Assembly: GCA_034437455.1 (NCBI GenBank)
Contig: DAOTUB010000307.1
Span: forward strand, 1 to 6,243
Direction of reading: 5' to 3'
Origin: DAOTUB01 sp034437455
GTDB taxonomy: Bacteria > Chloroflexota > Anaerolineae > B4-G1
Length of the DNA: 6,243 bases
Of the stretch, positions 1 through 5,911 are shown one piece after another. The notes under the pieces were generated by a model. The model made no database searches and was not told the origin of the DNA. It was given only the letters and a program-made list of their open reading frames with translations. Position numbers and translations under genes: made by a program. Every line of letters starts with the position of its first letter. Position 1 is the first letter of the stretch.

Positions 1-171
1 AAGCGAGCTGAAGAACATTTGCCAAATCTGCTGGAAGACATCAAAGACATCGTCGACTCTCAAAGTCAAACAGATCCGAGTTTCAAGACGAGACGCCTGT
101 ACACACGGATGAGTGCAGCCGAGGTACGGCGACAACTGATTGAGCAAAAAGGGTACATAAATAAAGAGTTA

Positions 172-180
172 CCATCACGA
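172..180. repeat. Target-site duplication, left copy (first MITE)
   Basis: CCATCACGA directly abuts the left terminal repeat of the 121-bp element and is repeated at 302-310. It encodes Pro-Ser-Arg in the transposase frame. Confidence 0.88.
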
Positions 181-301
181 CAGCAATTCCCGTTATGGGA
201 AAAAACGAGAGTTGTAGCCGCGATTTCTATATCGCGAAGGATGTTTCATGTGGCAAAATGCGCGCGCTATGGAAAGCGCGGCTACAAAACGGGAATTGCT
301 G
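181..301. mobile_element. 121-bp MITE with 14-bp terminal repeats and a REPIN-like core
   Basis: The ends are a perfect 14-bp inverted repeat: CAGCAATTCCCGTT at 181-194 and its complement at 288-301. The element is flanked by a 9-bp direct repeat, CCATCACGA, at 172-180 and 302-310, as expected for a target-site duplication. Element plus one duplicate is 130 bp, which shifts the transposase frame by one. It encodes no transposase, so it is non-autonomous. A second inverted pair of 11 bp (212-222 and 277-287) encloses two small hairpins that are described in a separate entry. The parent IS is not in the window. A 9-bp duplication is compatible with several DDE families, including the IS4 and IS1 groups, so the family is left open. 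The boundaries are firm because inverted and direct repeats agree and the host protein is restored exactly on removal. Confidence 0.9.
211..287. repeat. Head-to-head REP-like pair (REPIN-like) inside the first MITE
   Basis: The left unit has GTAG at 214-217, one C, then a 6-bp stem CGCGAT (219-224) and ATCGCG (231-236) with loop TTCTAT. The right unit, on the opposite strand, has GTAG (complement of 282-285), one C, then stem CGCGCT/AGCGCG (complement of 275-280 and 263-268) with loop TTCCAT. The two stems differ by an A:T to C:G exchange that keeps pairing. A GTAG head next to a stem-loop, in inverted pairs, is the known layout of REP/REPIN sequences mobilised by RAYT (TnpA-REP) enzymes. The spacer 237-262 also contains AAGGA (237-241) six bases before an ATG at 248. 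Confidence 0.7.
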
Positions 302-310
302 CCATCACGA
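302..310. repeat. Target-site duplication, right copy (first MITE)
   Basis: Second copy of CCATCACGA, immediately after the right terminal repeat of the 121-bp element. The transposase frame resumes at 311 (Gln-Thr-Ile-Asn). Confidence 0.88.
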
Positions 311-1146
311 CAAACCATCAACACCAAGCTCAGAGAATTGGGCTATTATCCCAAAAGCGTGGTCAAAAGCAAGCCCAAGAAGAAGATACCGGAAACCGAC
401 GCTATCTTCGAACAGTTAGCAGAAGTCAATTCAGATGCAGATGAAGCGCCAGACACCTTGCGGCTGTCCATAGATGCCAAAGCCCAGGTCAAAATTGGTC
501 CCTTCTCCCGAGGAGGTAAGAACCGAGTCGCAGTAGAAGCATCTGACCACGATTTCAAACCGAAAGCAACCGTGGTTCCATTCGGTATCTTTCTGCCGGT
601 ACTGAACGAGTTGTTTATGTACTTTACAACATCAAGAGTCACCAGCGATTTGATCGTCGATGTGCTGGAAATCTGGTGGAAAAGCGTTCGAGAACGGTTC
701 TCACACATCAAAACGCTCGTCATCAATGCGGATAATGGCCCTGAGAACCACAGCCGTCGCACACAGTTCATCAACCGATTAGTTGAGCTCGCCCACAAGT
801 ACCAACTCAACGTTCAGTTGACCTATTATCCACCCTATCACAGCAAATACAACCCAGTGGAACGCTGCTGGGCCGTCTTGGAAAATCACTGGAACGGCGA
901 TGTGTTGGACGAGATAGACACCGCCCTTAACTTTGCCAAGACGATGACGTGGAAAGGAAAGTATGCAGTGGTCAAGCTGCTCACCCAGACTTATGAAACT
1001 GGCGTCAAGTTGACTGCAAAAGAGATGCAAGCTTTGGAAACCCAAATCGAGCGGTTGCCCGGCCTTGAAAAATGGTTCGTGAATATTCCCTGGACTGCGG
1101 AAGCAGTTTGGGATGTTTAATTTTTTGCAACTCCCTAATCTGAGCA

Positions 1147-2847
1147 ATGAGAACGGGTATGGCAAAGCGGCCACAGCGCGTGCTCCTCAACCCCCGCTAT
1201 CGCCGCATCGTCGGCTTCTTCGGACGGGCGACGGCGACGGTGCTGTGGTGGGAGTTGGTGCTGCGCCAGGTGCGGGGTCGGGACTTTGGGCGGCGCTCTG
1301 CCCCCGAGCGCTACTGCCGCATCGCCTGCCGCTTCCGCGAGATGGCGGTGGAGCTGGGCGGGGTGATGATCAAGGTCGGGCAATTCCTCAGCGCCCGCGT
1401 CGACGTGCTTCCGCCTGAGGTGACGGAGGAGCTGGCTCATCTCCAGGACGAGGTTCCGCCGGAGGATTTCGCTGCCATCCGCGCGGTGATCGAGGAGGAA
1501 CTGGGCGGGCCGCTGGACACGCGCTTTGGCATCTTCGAGGAGCAGGAGCAGGCCGCCGCCTCGCTGGGGCAGACCCACCGCGCCTGCCTGCCCACCGGCG
1601 AGTCTGTGGTGATCAAGGTGCAGCGGCCCGGCATCGAGGATCTGGTCGCGATTGACCTGGCGGCGCTTCGCACCGCCGTGCGCTGGCTGCGCTATTACCG
1701 CCCCATCAGCCGCCGCGCCGACGTGGACGCGCTGCTGGCCGAATTCAGCCGCACCCTCTGGGCCGAGTTGGATTATATCGCCGAGGGCGGCAACGCCGAA
1801 CGCTTTGCTGAAAGTTTCGTTCGTGACCCCAGCATCATCATTCCCCGCGTCTACTGGTCGCACACGACCAGGCGGGTGCTCGCGCTGGAGAACGTCGAGG
1901 CGATCAAGATCACTGACTTTGACGGAATCGCCGCCGCCGGGATCGACCGCAGGCAGGTGGCCGAGCGGCTGGTCAATTGTTATTTCAAGCAGATTTTTGA
2001 GGACGGTTTTTTCCACGCCGATCCTCACCCTGGTAACCTCTTTGTCCGCCCGCTGGACGAGGAGCCGGACGATAAAGGGCGGCACCCCTTCCGGCTGATC
2101 TTTGTGGATTTTGGGATGGTGGGCCAGGTTCCGTTGCGCCTGAAAGAGGGGCTCCGAGAGATCCTGATCGCCCTCGGCACTCAGGATGCTCACCGACTGG
2201 CCCGCGCCTACCAGGGCGCCGGGTTCTTGCTCCCTGGCGCCGACCTGGAGCGCATCGCCACCGCCGAGGCGAAAGCGTTCGAGGTTTTCTGGGGCAAGAG
2301 CATCAAGGAATTGACCAACATCGGGATGGAGGAAGCGCACGAATTCGCCCGCGAGTTCCGCGATCTACTCTTTGATATGCCCTTCCAGATCCCCAATGAC
2401 GTCATTTTTCTGGGACGGTTGGTGGCGCTGCTGGTGGGGATGGCCACCAACCTGGATCCCGACTTTAACGTCTGGGGCGCGCTCGAACCCTACGCGCGCA
2501 AGATGCTGGCCGAGGACGAGGTGCTGGGATGGCGACAGTGGCCGGGTGAGCTAGGGCGCATATTGCAAGCCATCCTCGCGCTGCCGGGGCAGATGCAACG
2601 CTTCATCCAGCGGGCGGAGCGGGGCGATCTGGAGTTCCGCATCGAAGCCTCCGGCGACTTGCAGCAGGCCGTGAATCGGCTGGAGGCGACGATGGACCGG
2701 CTGGTGTGGGGCGTCATCCTGGCCGCGCTGCTGCTGACCGGGGCGCTGTTCTACACCAATGACCTGATGACGGCGACCACCTGGTGTCTGGTTGCCTCGG
2801 CGTTGCCATTGCTGCGGTTGCTCTGGCCCGCGCGATGGCGGCGGTAG
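1147..2847 (+). CDS. ABC1/AarF/UbiB-family atypical kinase, membrane-anchored
   Basis: A 566-residue protein of the ABC1 (AarF/UbiB/ADCK) family, atypical protein-kinase-like ATPases linked to isoprenoid quinone biosynthesis or lipid homeostasis at membranes. Family signatures appear in order: KxGQ as KVGQ (76-79) followed by SARVDVLPPE; the Ala-rich loop AAASLGQ (136-142) that replaces the usual P-loop; the lysine of VIKVQRPGI (K157); ELDY (207-210); the catalytic segment HADPHPGN (290-297); and the metal-binding DFG (321-323). The C-terminus has two hydrophobic segments, about 519-535 and 541-558, ending in a basic tail, as is common in this family. An in-frame TGA at 1141-1143 rules out an earlier start. 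ATG at 1159 (Met5) is an alternative, and neither start has a strong ribosome binding site. The length is normal, so the upstream IS has not truncated it. GC content is high compared with the transposase upstream. The substrate cannot be told from sequence. Confidence 0.92.
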   Translation: MRTGMAKRPQRVLLNPRYRRIVGFFGRATATVLWWELVLRQVRGRDFGRRSAPERYCRIACRFREMAVELGGVMIKVGQFLSARVDVLPPEVTEELAHLQDEVPPEDFAAIRAVIEEELGGPLDTRFGIFEEQEQAAASLGQTHRACLPTGESVVIKVQRPGIEDLVAIDLAALRTAVRWLRYYRPISRRADVDALLAEFSRTLWAELDYIAEGGNAERFAESFVRDPSIIIPRVYWSHTTRRVLALENVEAIKITDFDGIAAAGIDRRQVAERLVNCYFKQIFEDGFFHADPHPGNLFVRPLDEEPDDKGRHPFRLIFVDFGMVGQVPLRLKEGLREILIALGTQDAHRLARAYQGAGFLLPGADLERIATAEAKAFEVFWGKSIKELTNIGMEEAHEFAREFRDLLFDMPFQIPNDVIFLGRLVALLVGMATNLDPDFNVWGALEPYARKMLAEDEVLGWRQWPGELGRILQAILALPGQMQRFIQRAERGDLEFRIEASGDLQQAVNRLEATMDRLVWGVILAALLLTGALFYTNDLMTATTWCLVASALPLLRLLWPARWRR

Positions 2848-2946
2848 GCAGAGACCGGGCATTGCAATCGCCAGCGGACACGTCTCCGACTGAGCCAATA
2901 ACGACGAGGTCGGACGTCCTCATCCGTTTCTTCCATCCACTTGTTT

Positions 2947-4095
2947 TTACGGCTCCGTCCCAATCCCCCTGGTGTACTTTTGCACTTTGAGATAAATCAC
3001 CTTCGGCTCAAAATCCGTCGTCACAAAGGAGTAATAGTCCTGGTAGCTGAGCGTCGAGGCAGGATAGCGAAAAGCCCAGATGGCAACGCACTCACACCAG
3101 GGCCAATGCTGGCGTGCCCACTCGTAAGCGCCGATAGTGTACTCGATGCGCTGACCAGGGCGCACCGCTCCAACCCAGCGCGGGTGGTCGTTCCAGCCTG
3201 CCTCCGTAACATAGACCGGTTTGTCGCCATCGCCATGGGCGACCATGATTTCGCGCAGCAGCTCGATGCGGCGGAAGTTGATCTTGTCAGAGGAGGGAAA
3301 ATCGTCTGGAGAGAACGTCAATCCATAGGCGTGAGCGGCGAGCGCGTCAAAGTAGGGAGCGGCGCCAGCCTGGTACATCCACTCCAGGTAGGCCAGGTCG
3401 TTCAGGCCAGCACTGCTTCCCTCCGGCTCCACTGTGGGAGCCAGCGCGCCGGCTAGCACGATCACATCCGGGTTGGCGGCGTGAGCGCGGGGATAGAGTG
3501 CTCGCAGCATCGCAACGTATCCTGCGGCGTCTACTGGTCGGTAGCCCCACTCGAAGCTGAGGTTCGGTTCGTTCCAGATGATGATGTGGTTCACGCGCCC
3601 CCGATAGCGCGCGACGAAGTTGGCCACAAAGTCAGCAAAGTCGTCATAGTTCTCTGCATCCAGGTAGGTGAGTGTAGTCTCTTGCTCTTTAGGCTTGGGA
3701 CGGGCCCAATCCGGTACCCAACCTAGCCGGGCGATCACGGCCAGTCCCTGATTTTCGGCGTGTTTGATAATCGTGTCCGCGTGGCTCCAGGTGAATTCAT
3801 CCTCCTCCGGCTCGATATAGGGCCAGGGGAAATACTCGACGATCCAGGGAGCGCCCATCTCGCGCACCATCTGTAACGTGTGTTGGATCTTCCACTCCTC
3901 CACCTCGTCGGTGAGACGGGTATGGACGCCGACGACGGGATTCGTGGTGACTACTCGCTGAGGCGGGCCGAGGTCGAGCTGGATTTGAGAGGGGCGGGCA
4001 GTGCACAGGATGAAAAGCACCAGCGTCACCCAGATCAAGTGAGCCGGTCGAACGCGGCGTAGCCAATGGGGGATGTCAAGTGGTCTGTCTCGCAT
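2947..4095 (-). CDS. Clan GH-A glycoside hydrolase (GH5/GH39-like), secreted or membrane-anchored
   Basis: A 382-residue protein with a (beta/alpha)8-barrel retaining glycosidase pattern. After a basic N-terminus (WLRRVRPAH) there is one hydrophobic segment, about 20-33 (LIWVTLVLFILCTA), acting as signal peptide or signal anchor; the residue before Cys31 is Leu, so a lipobox is not convincing. The barrel starts near VVGVHTRL (54-61). The strand-4 motif WNEPN (174-178) gives the acid/base Glu176, and the strand-7 motif VTEAGW (296-301) gives the nucleophile Glu298. AHAYG (254-258) and a late aromatic IWAFRY (339-344) also fit clan GH-A. The family (GH5, GH39, GH30 or unclassified) and the substrate, probably a plant or microbial polysaccharide, cannot be fixed. 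It is convergent with the kinase, with 99 bp between them. The ATG sits just past the tRNA-Asn terminator, and I see no clear ribosome binding site. No later Met would keep the export segment. Confidence 0.85.
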   Translation of the reverse strand: MRDRPLDIPHWLRRVRPAHLIWVTLVLFILCTARPSQIQLDLGPPQRVVTTNPVVGVHTRLTDEVEEWKIQHTLQMVREMGAPWIVEYFPWPYIEPEEDEFTWSHADTIIKHAENQGLAVIARLGWVPDWARPKPKEQETTLTYLDAENYDDFADFVANFVARYRGRVNHIIIWNEPNLSFEWGYRPVDAAGYVAMLRALYPRAHAANPDVIVLAGALAPTVEPEGSSAGLNDLAYLEWMYQAGAAPYFDALAAHAYGLTFSPDDFPSSDKINFRRIELLREIMVAHGDGDKPVYVTEAGWNDHPRWVGAVRPGQRIEYTIGAYEWARQHWPWCECVAIWAFRYPASTLSYQDYYSFVTTDFEPKVIYLKVQKYTRGIGTEP

Positions 4096-4104
4096 AGGGA
4101 AACC

Positions 4105-4127
4105 AAAAAAGGGAAGCTGCGCTTCCC
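4105..4127 (-). terminator. Rho-independent terminator of tRNA-Asn
   Basis: On the minus strand a perfect 7-bp stem GGGAAGC/GCTTCCC with a 3-base loop (4111-4127) is followed by six T (complement of 4105-4110). It starts eight bases after the CCA end of tRNA-Asn, so it ends that transcript. It also lies only ten bases before the hydrolase ATG and would block read-through into it. Confidence 0.85.
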
Positions 4128-4134
4128 CTTTTAC

Positions 4135-4209
4135 TGGCTCCTCGGGTAGGACTCGAACCTACAACCTACCGGTTAACAGCCGGACGCTCTACCATTGAGC
4201 TACCGAGGA
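4135..4209 (-). tRNA. tRNA-Asn(GTT)
   Basis: The full cloverleaf is readable on the minus strand. The acceptor stem TCCTCGG pairs with CCGAGGA (4139 side and 4203-4209), the D arm is GCTC/GAGC, the anticodon loop is CTGTTAA with anticodon GTT, and the T arm GTAGG/CCTAC has loop TTCGAGT. The discriminator base is G and the CCA tail is encoded (4135-4137). The anticodon stem TCCGG/CCGGT has a U-U mismatch at its outer pair (positions 27-43), where many tRNA-Asn genes have a G-U. It has its own promoter and terminator and is probably transcribed alone. Confidence 0.96.
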
Positions 4210-4220
4210 ACGTCGCGTAT

Positions 4221-4248
4221 ATTATACCTGGAAGTGAGCGTATGTCAA
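4221..4248 (-). promoter_or_regulatory. Consensus sigma-70-type promoter of tRNA-Asn
   Basis: On the minus strand TTGACA (4243-4248) and TATAAT (4221-4226) are both exact consensus boxes, separated by 16 bp. The -10 box ends 11 bases before the mature 5' end of tRNA-Asn, so the primary transcript has a leader of only a few bases. Confidence 0.9.
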
Positions 4249-4301
4249 ATTCGAGCGTGGGTGGCAGATCACGTTTGGGACAAGGGGCCACAAGTTGCTT
4301 T

Positions 4302-4335
4302 CCGATGATGTCTATCATCCGATGGCGATCATCGG
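4302..4335. repeat. Overlapping inverted repeats in the inter-tRNA spacer
   Basis: CCGATGAT (4302-4309) is complementary to ATCATCGG (4328-4335), and its inner part GATGAT (4304-4309) is also complementary to ATCATC (4314-4319). The two pairings are mutually exclusive. No T-run follows on either strand, so this is not a standard terminator. Function is unknown. The rest of the 4249-4400 spacer shows no gene. Confidence 0.45.
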
Positions 4336-4345
4336 CTATTACTAC

Positions 4346-4365
4346 CCATTGCGTTAAAAACTACT
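4346..4365 (-). terminator. Weak candidate terminator downstream of tRNA-Pro
   Basis: On the minus strand a short stem ACTG/CAGT (4353-4356 and 4362-4365, loop of five) is followed within three bases by TTTTT (complement of 4346-4350). It lies 35 bases after the end of tRNA-Pro. A 4-bp stem is weak, so this is only a possible end of the transcript. Confidence 0.25.
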
Positions 4366-4400
4366 GAATACCAGTGGCGCATTTCAACGCTCCGTTTCAG

Positions 4401-4474
4401 TCGGGGCGCCGGGATTTGAACCCGGGGCCTCTACAACCCCATTGTAGCGCGCTACCAAACTGCGCCACGCCCCG
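4401..4474 (-). tRNA. tRNA-Pro(GGG)
   Basis: The minus-strand cloverleaf has acceptor stem CGGGGCG/CGCCCCG (4468-4474 with 4402-4408), D arm GCGC/GCGC with TTTGGTA loop, anticodon stem CTACA/TGTAG around loop ATGGGGT (anticodon GGG), and T arm CCGGG/CCCGG with loop TTCAAAT. The discriminator is A (4401). The next three bases on the minus strand read CTG, so CCA is not encoded and must be added by CCA-adding enzyme, unlike the neighbouring tRNA-Asn. The C1:G72 acceptor pair is typical of bacterial tRNA-Pro. Confidence 0.96.
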
Positions 4475-4484
4475 TACAATAAAG

Positions 4485-4513
4485 ATTATACCAGAGAGTG
4501 CGTCATTTAGCAA
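4485..4513 (-). promoter_or_regulatory. Promoter of tRNA-Pro
   Basis: On the minus strand an exact TATAAT (4485-4490) follows a weaker -35 box TTGCTA (4508-4513) with a 17-bp spacer. The -10 box lies 10 bases before the tRNA 5' end. It is divergent from the promoter of the cNMP-binding gene. Confidence 0.8.
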
Positions 4514-4568
4514 ATCGAGATCGCGACGCAGGCGTTCTTCTCGACCAGGGACAGGGAACAGATCGTTC

Positions 4569-4597
4569 TTGCTTCCCTGGCGAAAGTGTGGTACAAT
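4569..4597 (+). promoter_or_regulatory. Promoter of the cNMP-binding-domain gene
   Basis: TACAAT (4592-4597, five of six consensus bases) is preceded at 17 bp by TTGCTT (4569-4574, which keeps only TTG). Transcription would start near 4604, leaving a leader of about 18 bases before the ATG at 4623. No convincing operator palindrome overlaps it. Confidence 0.6.
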
Positions 4598-4610
4598 TTT
4601 TATATACTGG

Positions 4611-4618
4611 AAAGGGGG
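4611..4618 (+). promoter_or_regulatory. Ribosome binding site fixing the start at 4623
   Basis: AAAGGGGG sits four bases upstream of ATG at 4623. It decides the start: the frame is open upstream to 4374, but that would run through the tRNA-Pro gene on the other strand. Confidence 0.8.
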
Positions 4619-4622
4619 TGCT

Positions 4623-5141
4623 ATGGCCAAGCAGGTAGACAAGACCAAAGAGTACGTCAATATCTTACGCCGGGCGGACATTTTCTACGATCTGACCGAG
4701 TCCCAGTTGGAGATGGTCGCGAACATCTGCTCAGAGATCAATCCCAAACCTGGAGAGATCATCTTTGAGGAAAACAGCGCCAGCGACGAGTTGTACGTCG
4801 TCGCCAAGGGGGAGGTGGGTATCCTGGTAAGTCCTGCTCTCGTTCAGGCTACTCCTACAGGAGAGACATCTCGTCCGCTGAATATTGTCACCCTCGGACG
4901 TGGGCAAACGTTTGGTGAAATCGCATTGGTAGATCAAGGGGTGAGATCGGCAGCCGCTCACTGTGCTTCCAGAAAGACTCAACTCCTTGTCATCCCTCGC
5001 GACGAACTGATCAGGTTGTGCGATGATCATCCCGAGTTGGGCTATCGTCTGATGCACAACATTGCCGCGGACCTGGCCTTCAAGATCCGCGGCACAGATA
5101 TGATGGTGCGCGAACAACTGCTTTGGGGCCCGCGACCGTAA
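4623..5141 (+). CDS. Stand-alone cyclic-nucleotide-binding (CAP_ED) domain protein
   Basis: A 172-residue protein with one cNMP-binding beta-roll like that of CRP/FNR regulators and of PKA regulatory subunits. The N-terminal helix region (YVNILRRADIFYDLTESQLEMVANIC, 11-36) leads into the roll PGEIIFEENSASDELYVVAKGEVGILV (43-69). A longer loop follows (about 70-86, with Pro and Thr). The phosphate-binding cassette is FGEIALVDQGVRSAA (97-111), with the Glu99 and Arg108 expected to contact ribose and cyclic phosphate. The closing strand is TQLLVIPRDEL (119-129). After it come helices to the end (130-172), but no helix-turn-helix, and the length is about 50 residues shorter than a CRP-type regulator. 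So it probably senses a nucleotide or acts through a partner protein and does not bind DNA itself. The cytoplasm is the likely location, as no signal or membrane segment is seen. It is monocistronic as far as visible. Ligand and partner are unknown. Confidence 0.85.
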   Translation: MAKQVDKTKEYVNILRRADIFYDLTESQLEMVANICSEINPKPGEIIFEENSASDELYVVAKGEVGILVSPALVQATPTGETSRPLNIVTLGRGQTFGEIALVDQGVRSAAAHCASRKTQLLVIPRDELIRLCDDHPELGYRLMHNIAADLAFKIRGTDMMVREQLLWGPRP

Positions 5142-5291
5142 TCAGCGGTGAGGAACAGCCATTTTTCGCACAAAGCTTGCGTCGTAGGCTAACATTCTCA
5201 ATTTACCTCGGCACAAGCCCCCTACATCGGGAAGATGTCAAGCCTATAAAGTTGTACCTTCATCCACCTTCACTTTCGACTTCGAGAAAAA
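5142..5291. other. Non-coding stretch between the cNMP gene and the second IS region
   Basis: I see no credible gene, tRNA or strong terminator here. One end of the second insertion sequence may lie within it or just after it, but no inverted repeat partner is visible in the window to place it. Confidence 0.5.
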
Positions 5292-5341
5292 CATGATAGA
5301 TTCTCCAAGAAACCAGTTAGGAGAAAGGAGAATCTATCATG
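5292..5341 (+). repeat. 15-bp perfect inverted repeat enclosing an RBS and an ATG
   Basis: CATGATAGATTCTCC (5292-5306) is perfectly complementary to 5327-5341, with a 20-base spacer that holds AGGAGAAA. The right arm contains GGAG and ends in the ATG of a small plus-strand ORF. In RNA read from the left, the hairpin would bury both ribosome binding site and start codon. Insertion sequences are known to use such hairpins to silence transposase translation on transcripts entering from outside, so this may be an IS end. It is not followed by a T-run. Confidence 0.7.
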
Positions 5342-5422
5342 CGCAAACAATTATACCGCAAATTAACAATTGAGCTACAGAGACGGTTGGGAGCGTTACA
5401 CATTTGGGACGAACTCCTGTAA
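5339..5422 (+). CDS. 27-codon ORF, possible transposase 5' fragment
   Basis: ATG at 5339 is preceded by a very strong purine-rich site (AGGAGAAAGGAG, 5319-5330), eight bases away. It encodes a basic peptide starting MRKQLYRKLTIELQRRLG and ending in WDELL before TAA at 5420-5422. No function is recognised. Its last 27 bases overlap, tail to tail, the end of the minus-strand transposase gene. The strong start signals with so short a product suggest the beginning of a gene, perhaps a transposase, that was cut off by the neighbouring IS or by a deletion. It may also be a chance ORF. Confidence 0.35.
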   Translation: MRKQLYRKLTIELQRRLGALHIWDELL

Positions 5423-5903
5423 GGTTTGGGGCGGCCATCCGAGCAACTGTCCGCGTACAACTTGGGCAATGGGTAACTTGTGGATGTCATAGCCAGCCAG
5501 TTCTAGCGGGCACTTGCCGCGGATGTCCAAGGCTCGTCCTTCCACCGGGCGGTTGTCTTTGGCGAAAGGAGTGAAACGATAGGTCAACTCGAACAGGTGC
5601 AGATACTTGCGCGCCGTCTTGATGCCATCGAAACCGCACATATTCTGGTAGTGCTGGTCAAAACGGCGATTGACTAATTCCACGGTGTTGTTGGTTAGTG
5701 GGATGAGGGGGTTTTCCACCGCGTTGACTAGTTTGGCGTAGCGGCGTTCCAGAAAGTCAAAGATGCGTTGAGCATCGGGCGTCTGAGCCACGTACTCCTC
5801 TTTCAGGGCCATCACTTCCCGATACCGTTTGTTGACCGTCTTCTTGCTCTTGGCTTTGAAGACCTGGTAGATGTGCTGTTTGAGGGTCACGGCCTCCGGA
5901 TGA

Positions 5904-5911
5904 GTCTCGGC
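5904..5911. repeat. Target-site duplication, left copy (second MITE)
   Basis: GTCTCGGC abuts the left terminal repeat and recurs at 6023-6030. On the minus strand it encodes part of Ala-Glu-Thr of the transposase. Confidence 0.82.

Larger units (their letters stand above)
1..1120 (+). pseudogene. ISAzo13-family transposase, 5'-partial, interrupted by a MITE
   Basis: DDE transposase that would move an ISAzo13-type insertion sequence. The reading frame is open from base 1 (so the true start lies outside the window) to 180, then resumes in another frame at 311 and stops with TAA at 1118-1120. Joining 1-180 to 311-1117 gives about 329 continuous residues, reading ELPSRQ-TINTKLRELGYYPK across the junction. 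The catalytic triad is visible as the Asp of SIDAK (codon 473-475), the Asp of NADNGPEN (731-733) and the Glu of NPVERCW (860-862). The motifs DNGPENHSRRTQF and YYPPYHSKYNPVERCW are typical of ISAzo13 transposases, which are usually about 400 residues, so roughly the first 70 are missing. The N-terminal DNA-binding part is separated from the catalytic part by the insertion at 181-301. Base composition is clearly lower in GC than the neighbouring kinase gene. Family assignment is from motif recognition. Confidence 0.88.

Noticed and set aside
211..287. CRISPR repeat or array fragment
   Set aside because: The repeated units are inverted and not direct, there are only two per element, and each pair sits inside terminal repeats with target duplications.
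1135..2340. A 401-codon open frame on the minus strand across the kinase gene
   Set aside because: It is antisense to a gene with all ABC1-family motifs, its protein is low in complexity (rich in Arg, Gln, His, Pro, Gly), and such shadows are common in GC-rich genes.
2880..2917. Imperfect hairpin between the convergent kinase and hydrolase genes
   Set aside because: The stem (ACGT and CCGAC with a two-base bulge) is broken and no T-run follows on either strand, so I do not call a terminator.
2941..3726. Plus-strand ORFs over the hydrolase gene
   Set aside because: They are antisense to a gene with both catalytic glutamates and an export segment and show no recognisable domain.
3997..4042. 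Lipoprotein signal in the hydrolase N-terminus
   Set aside because: Cys31 follows Phe-Ile-Leu. The residue before Cys is Leu where Gly, Ala or Ser is expected, so a signal peptide or anchor is the safer call.
4374..4622. N-terminal extension of the cNMP-binding protein
   Set aside because: The frame is open, but it runs antisense through tRNA-Pro. A strong ribosome binding site and promoter point to ATG at 4623, where the conserved domain begins normally.
4397..4681. Minus-strand ORF over tRNA-Pro and the cNMP promoter
   Set aside because: It is a translation of the tRNA gene and promoter region and matches no known domain.
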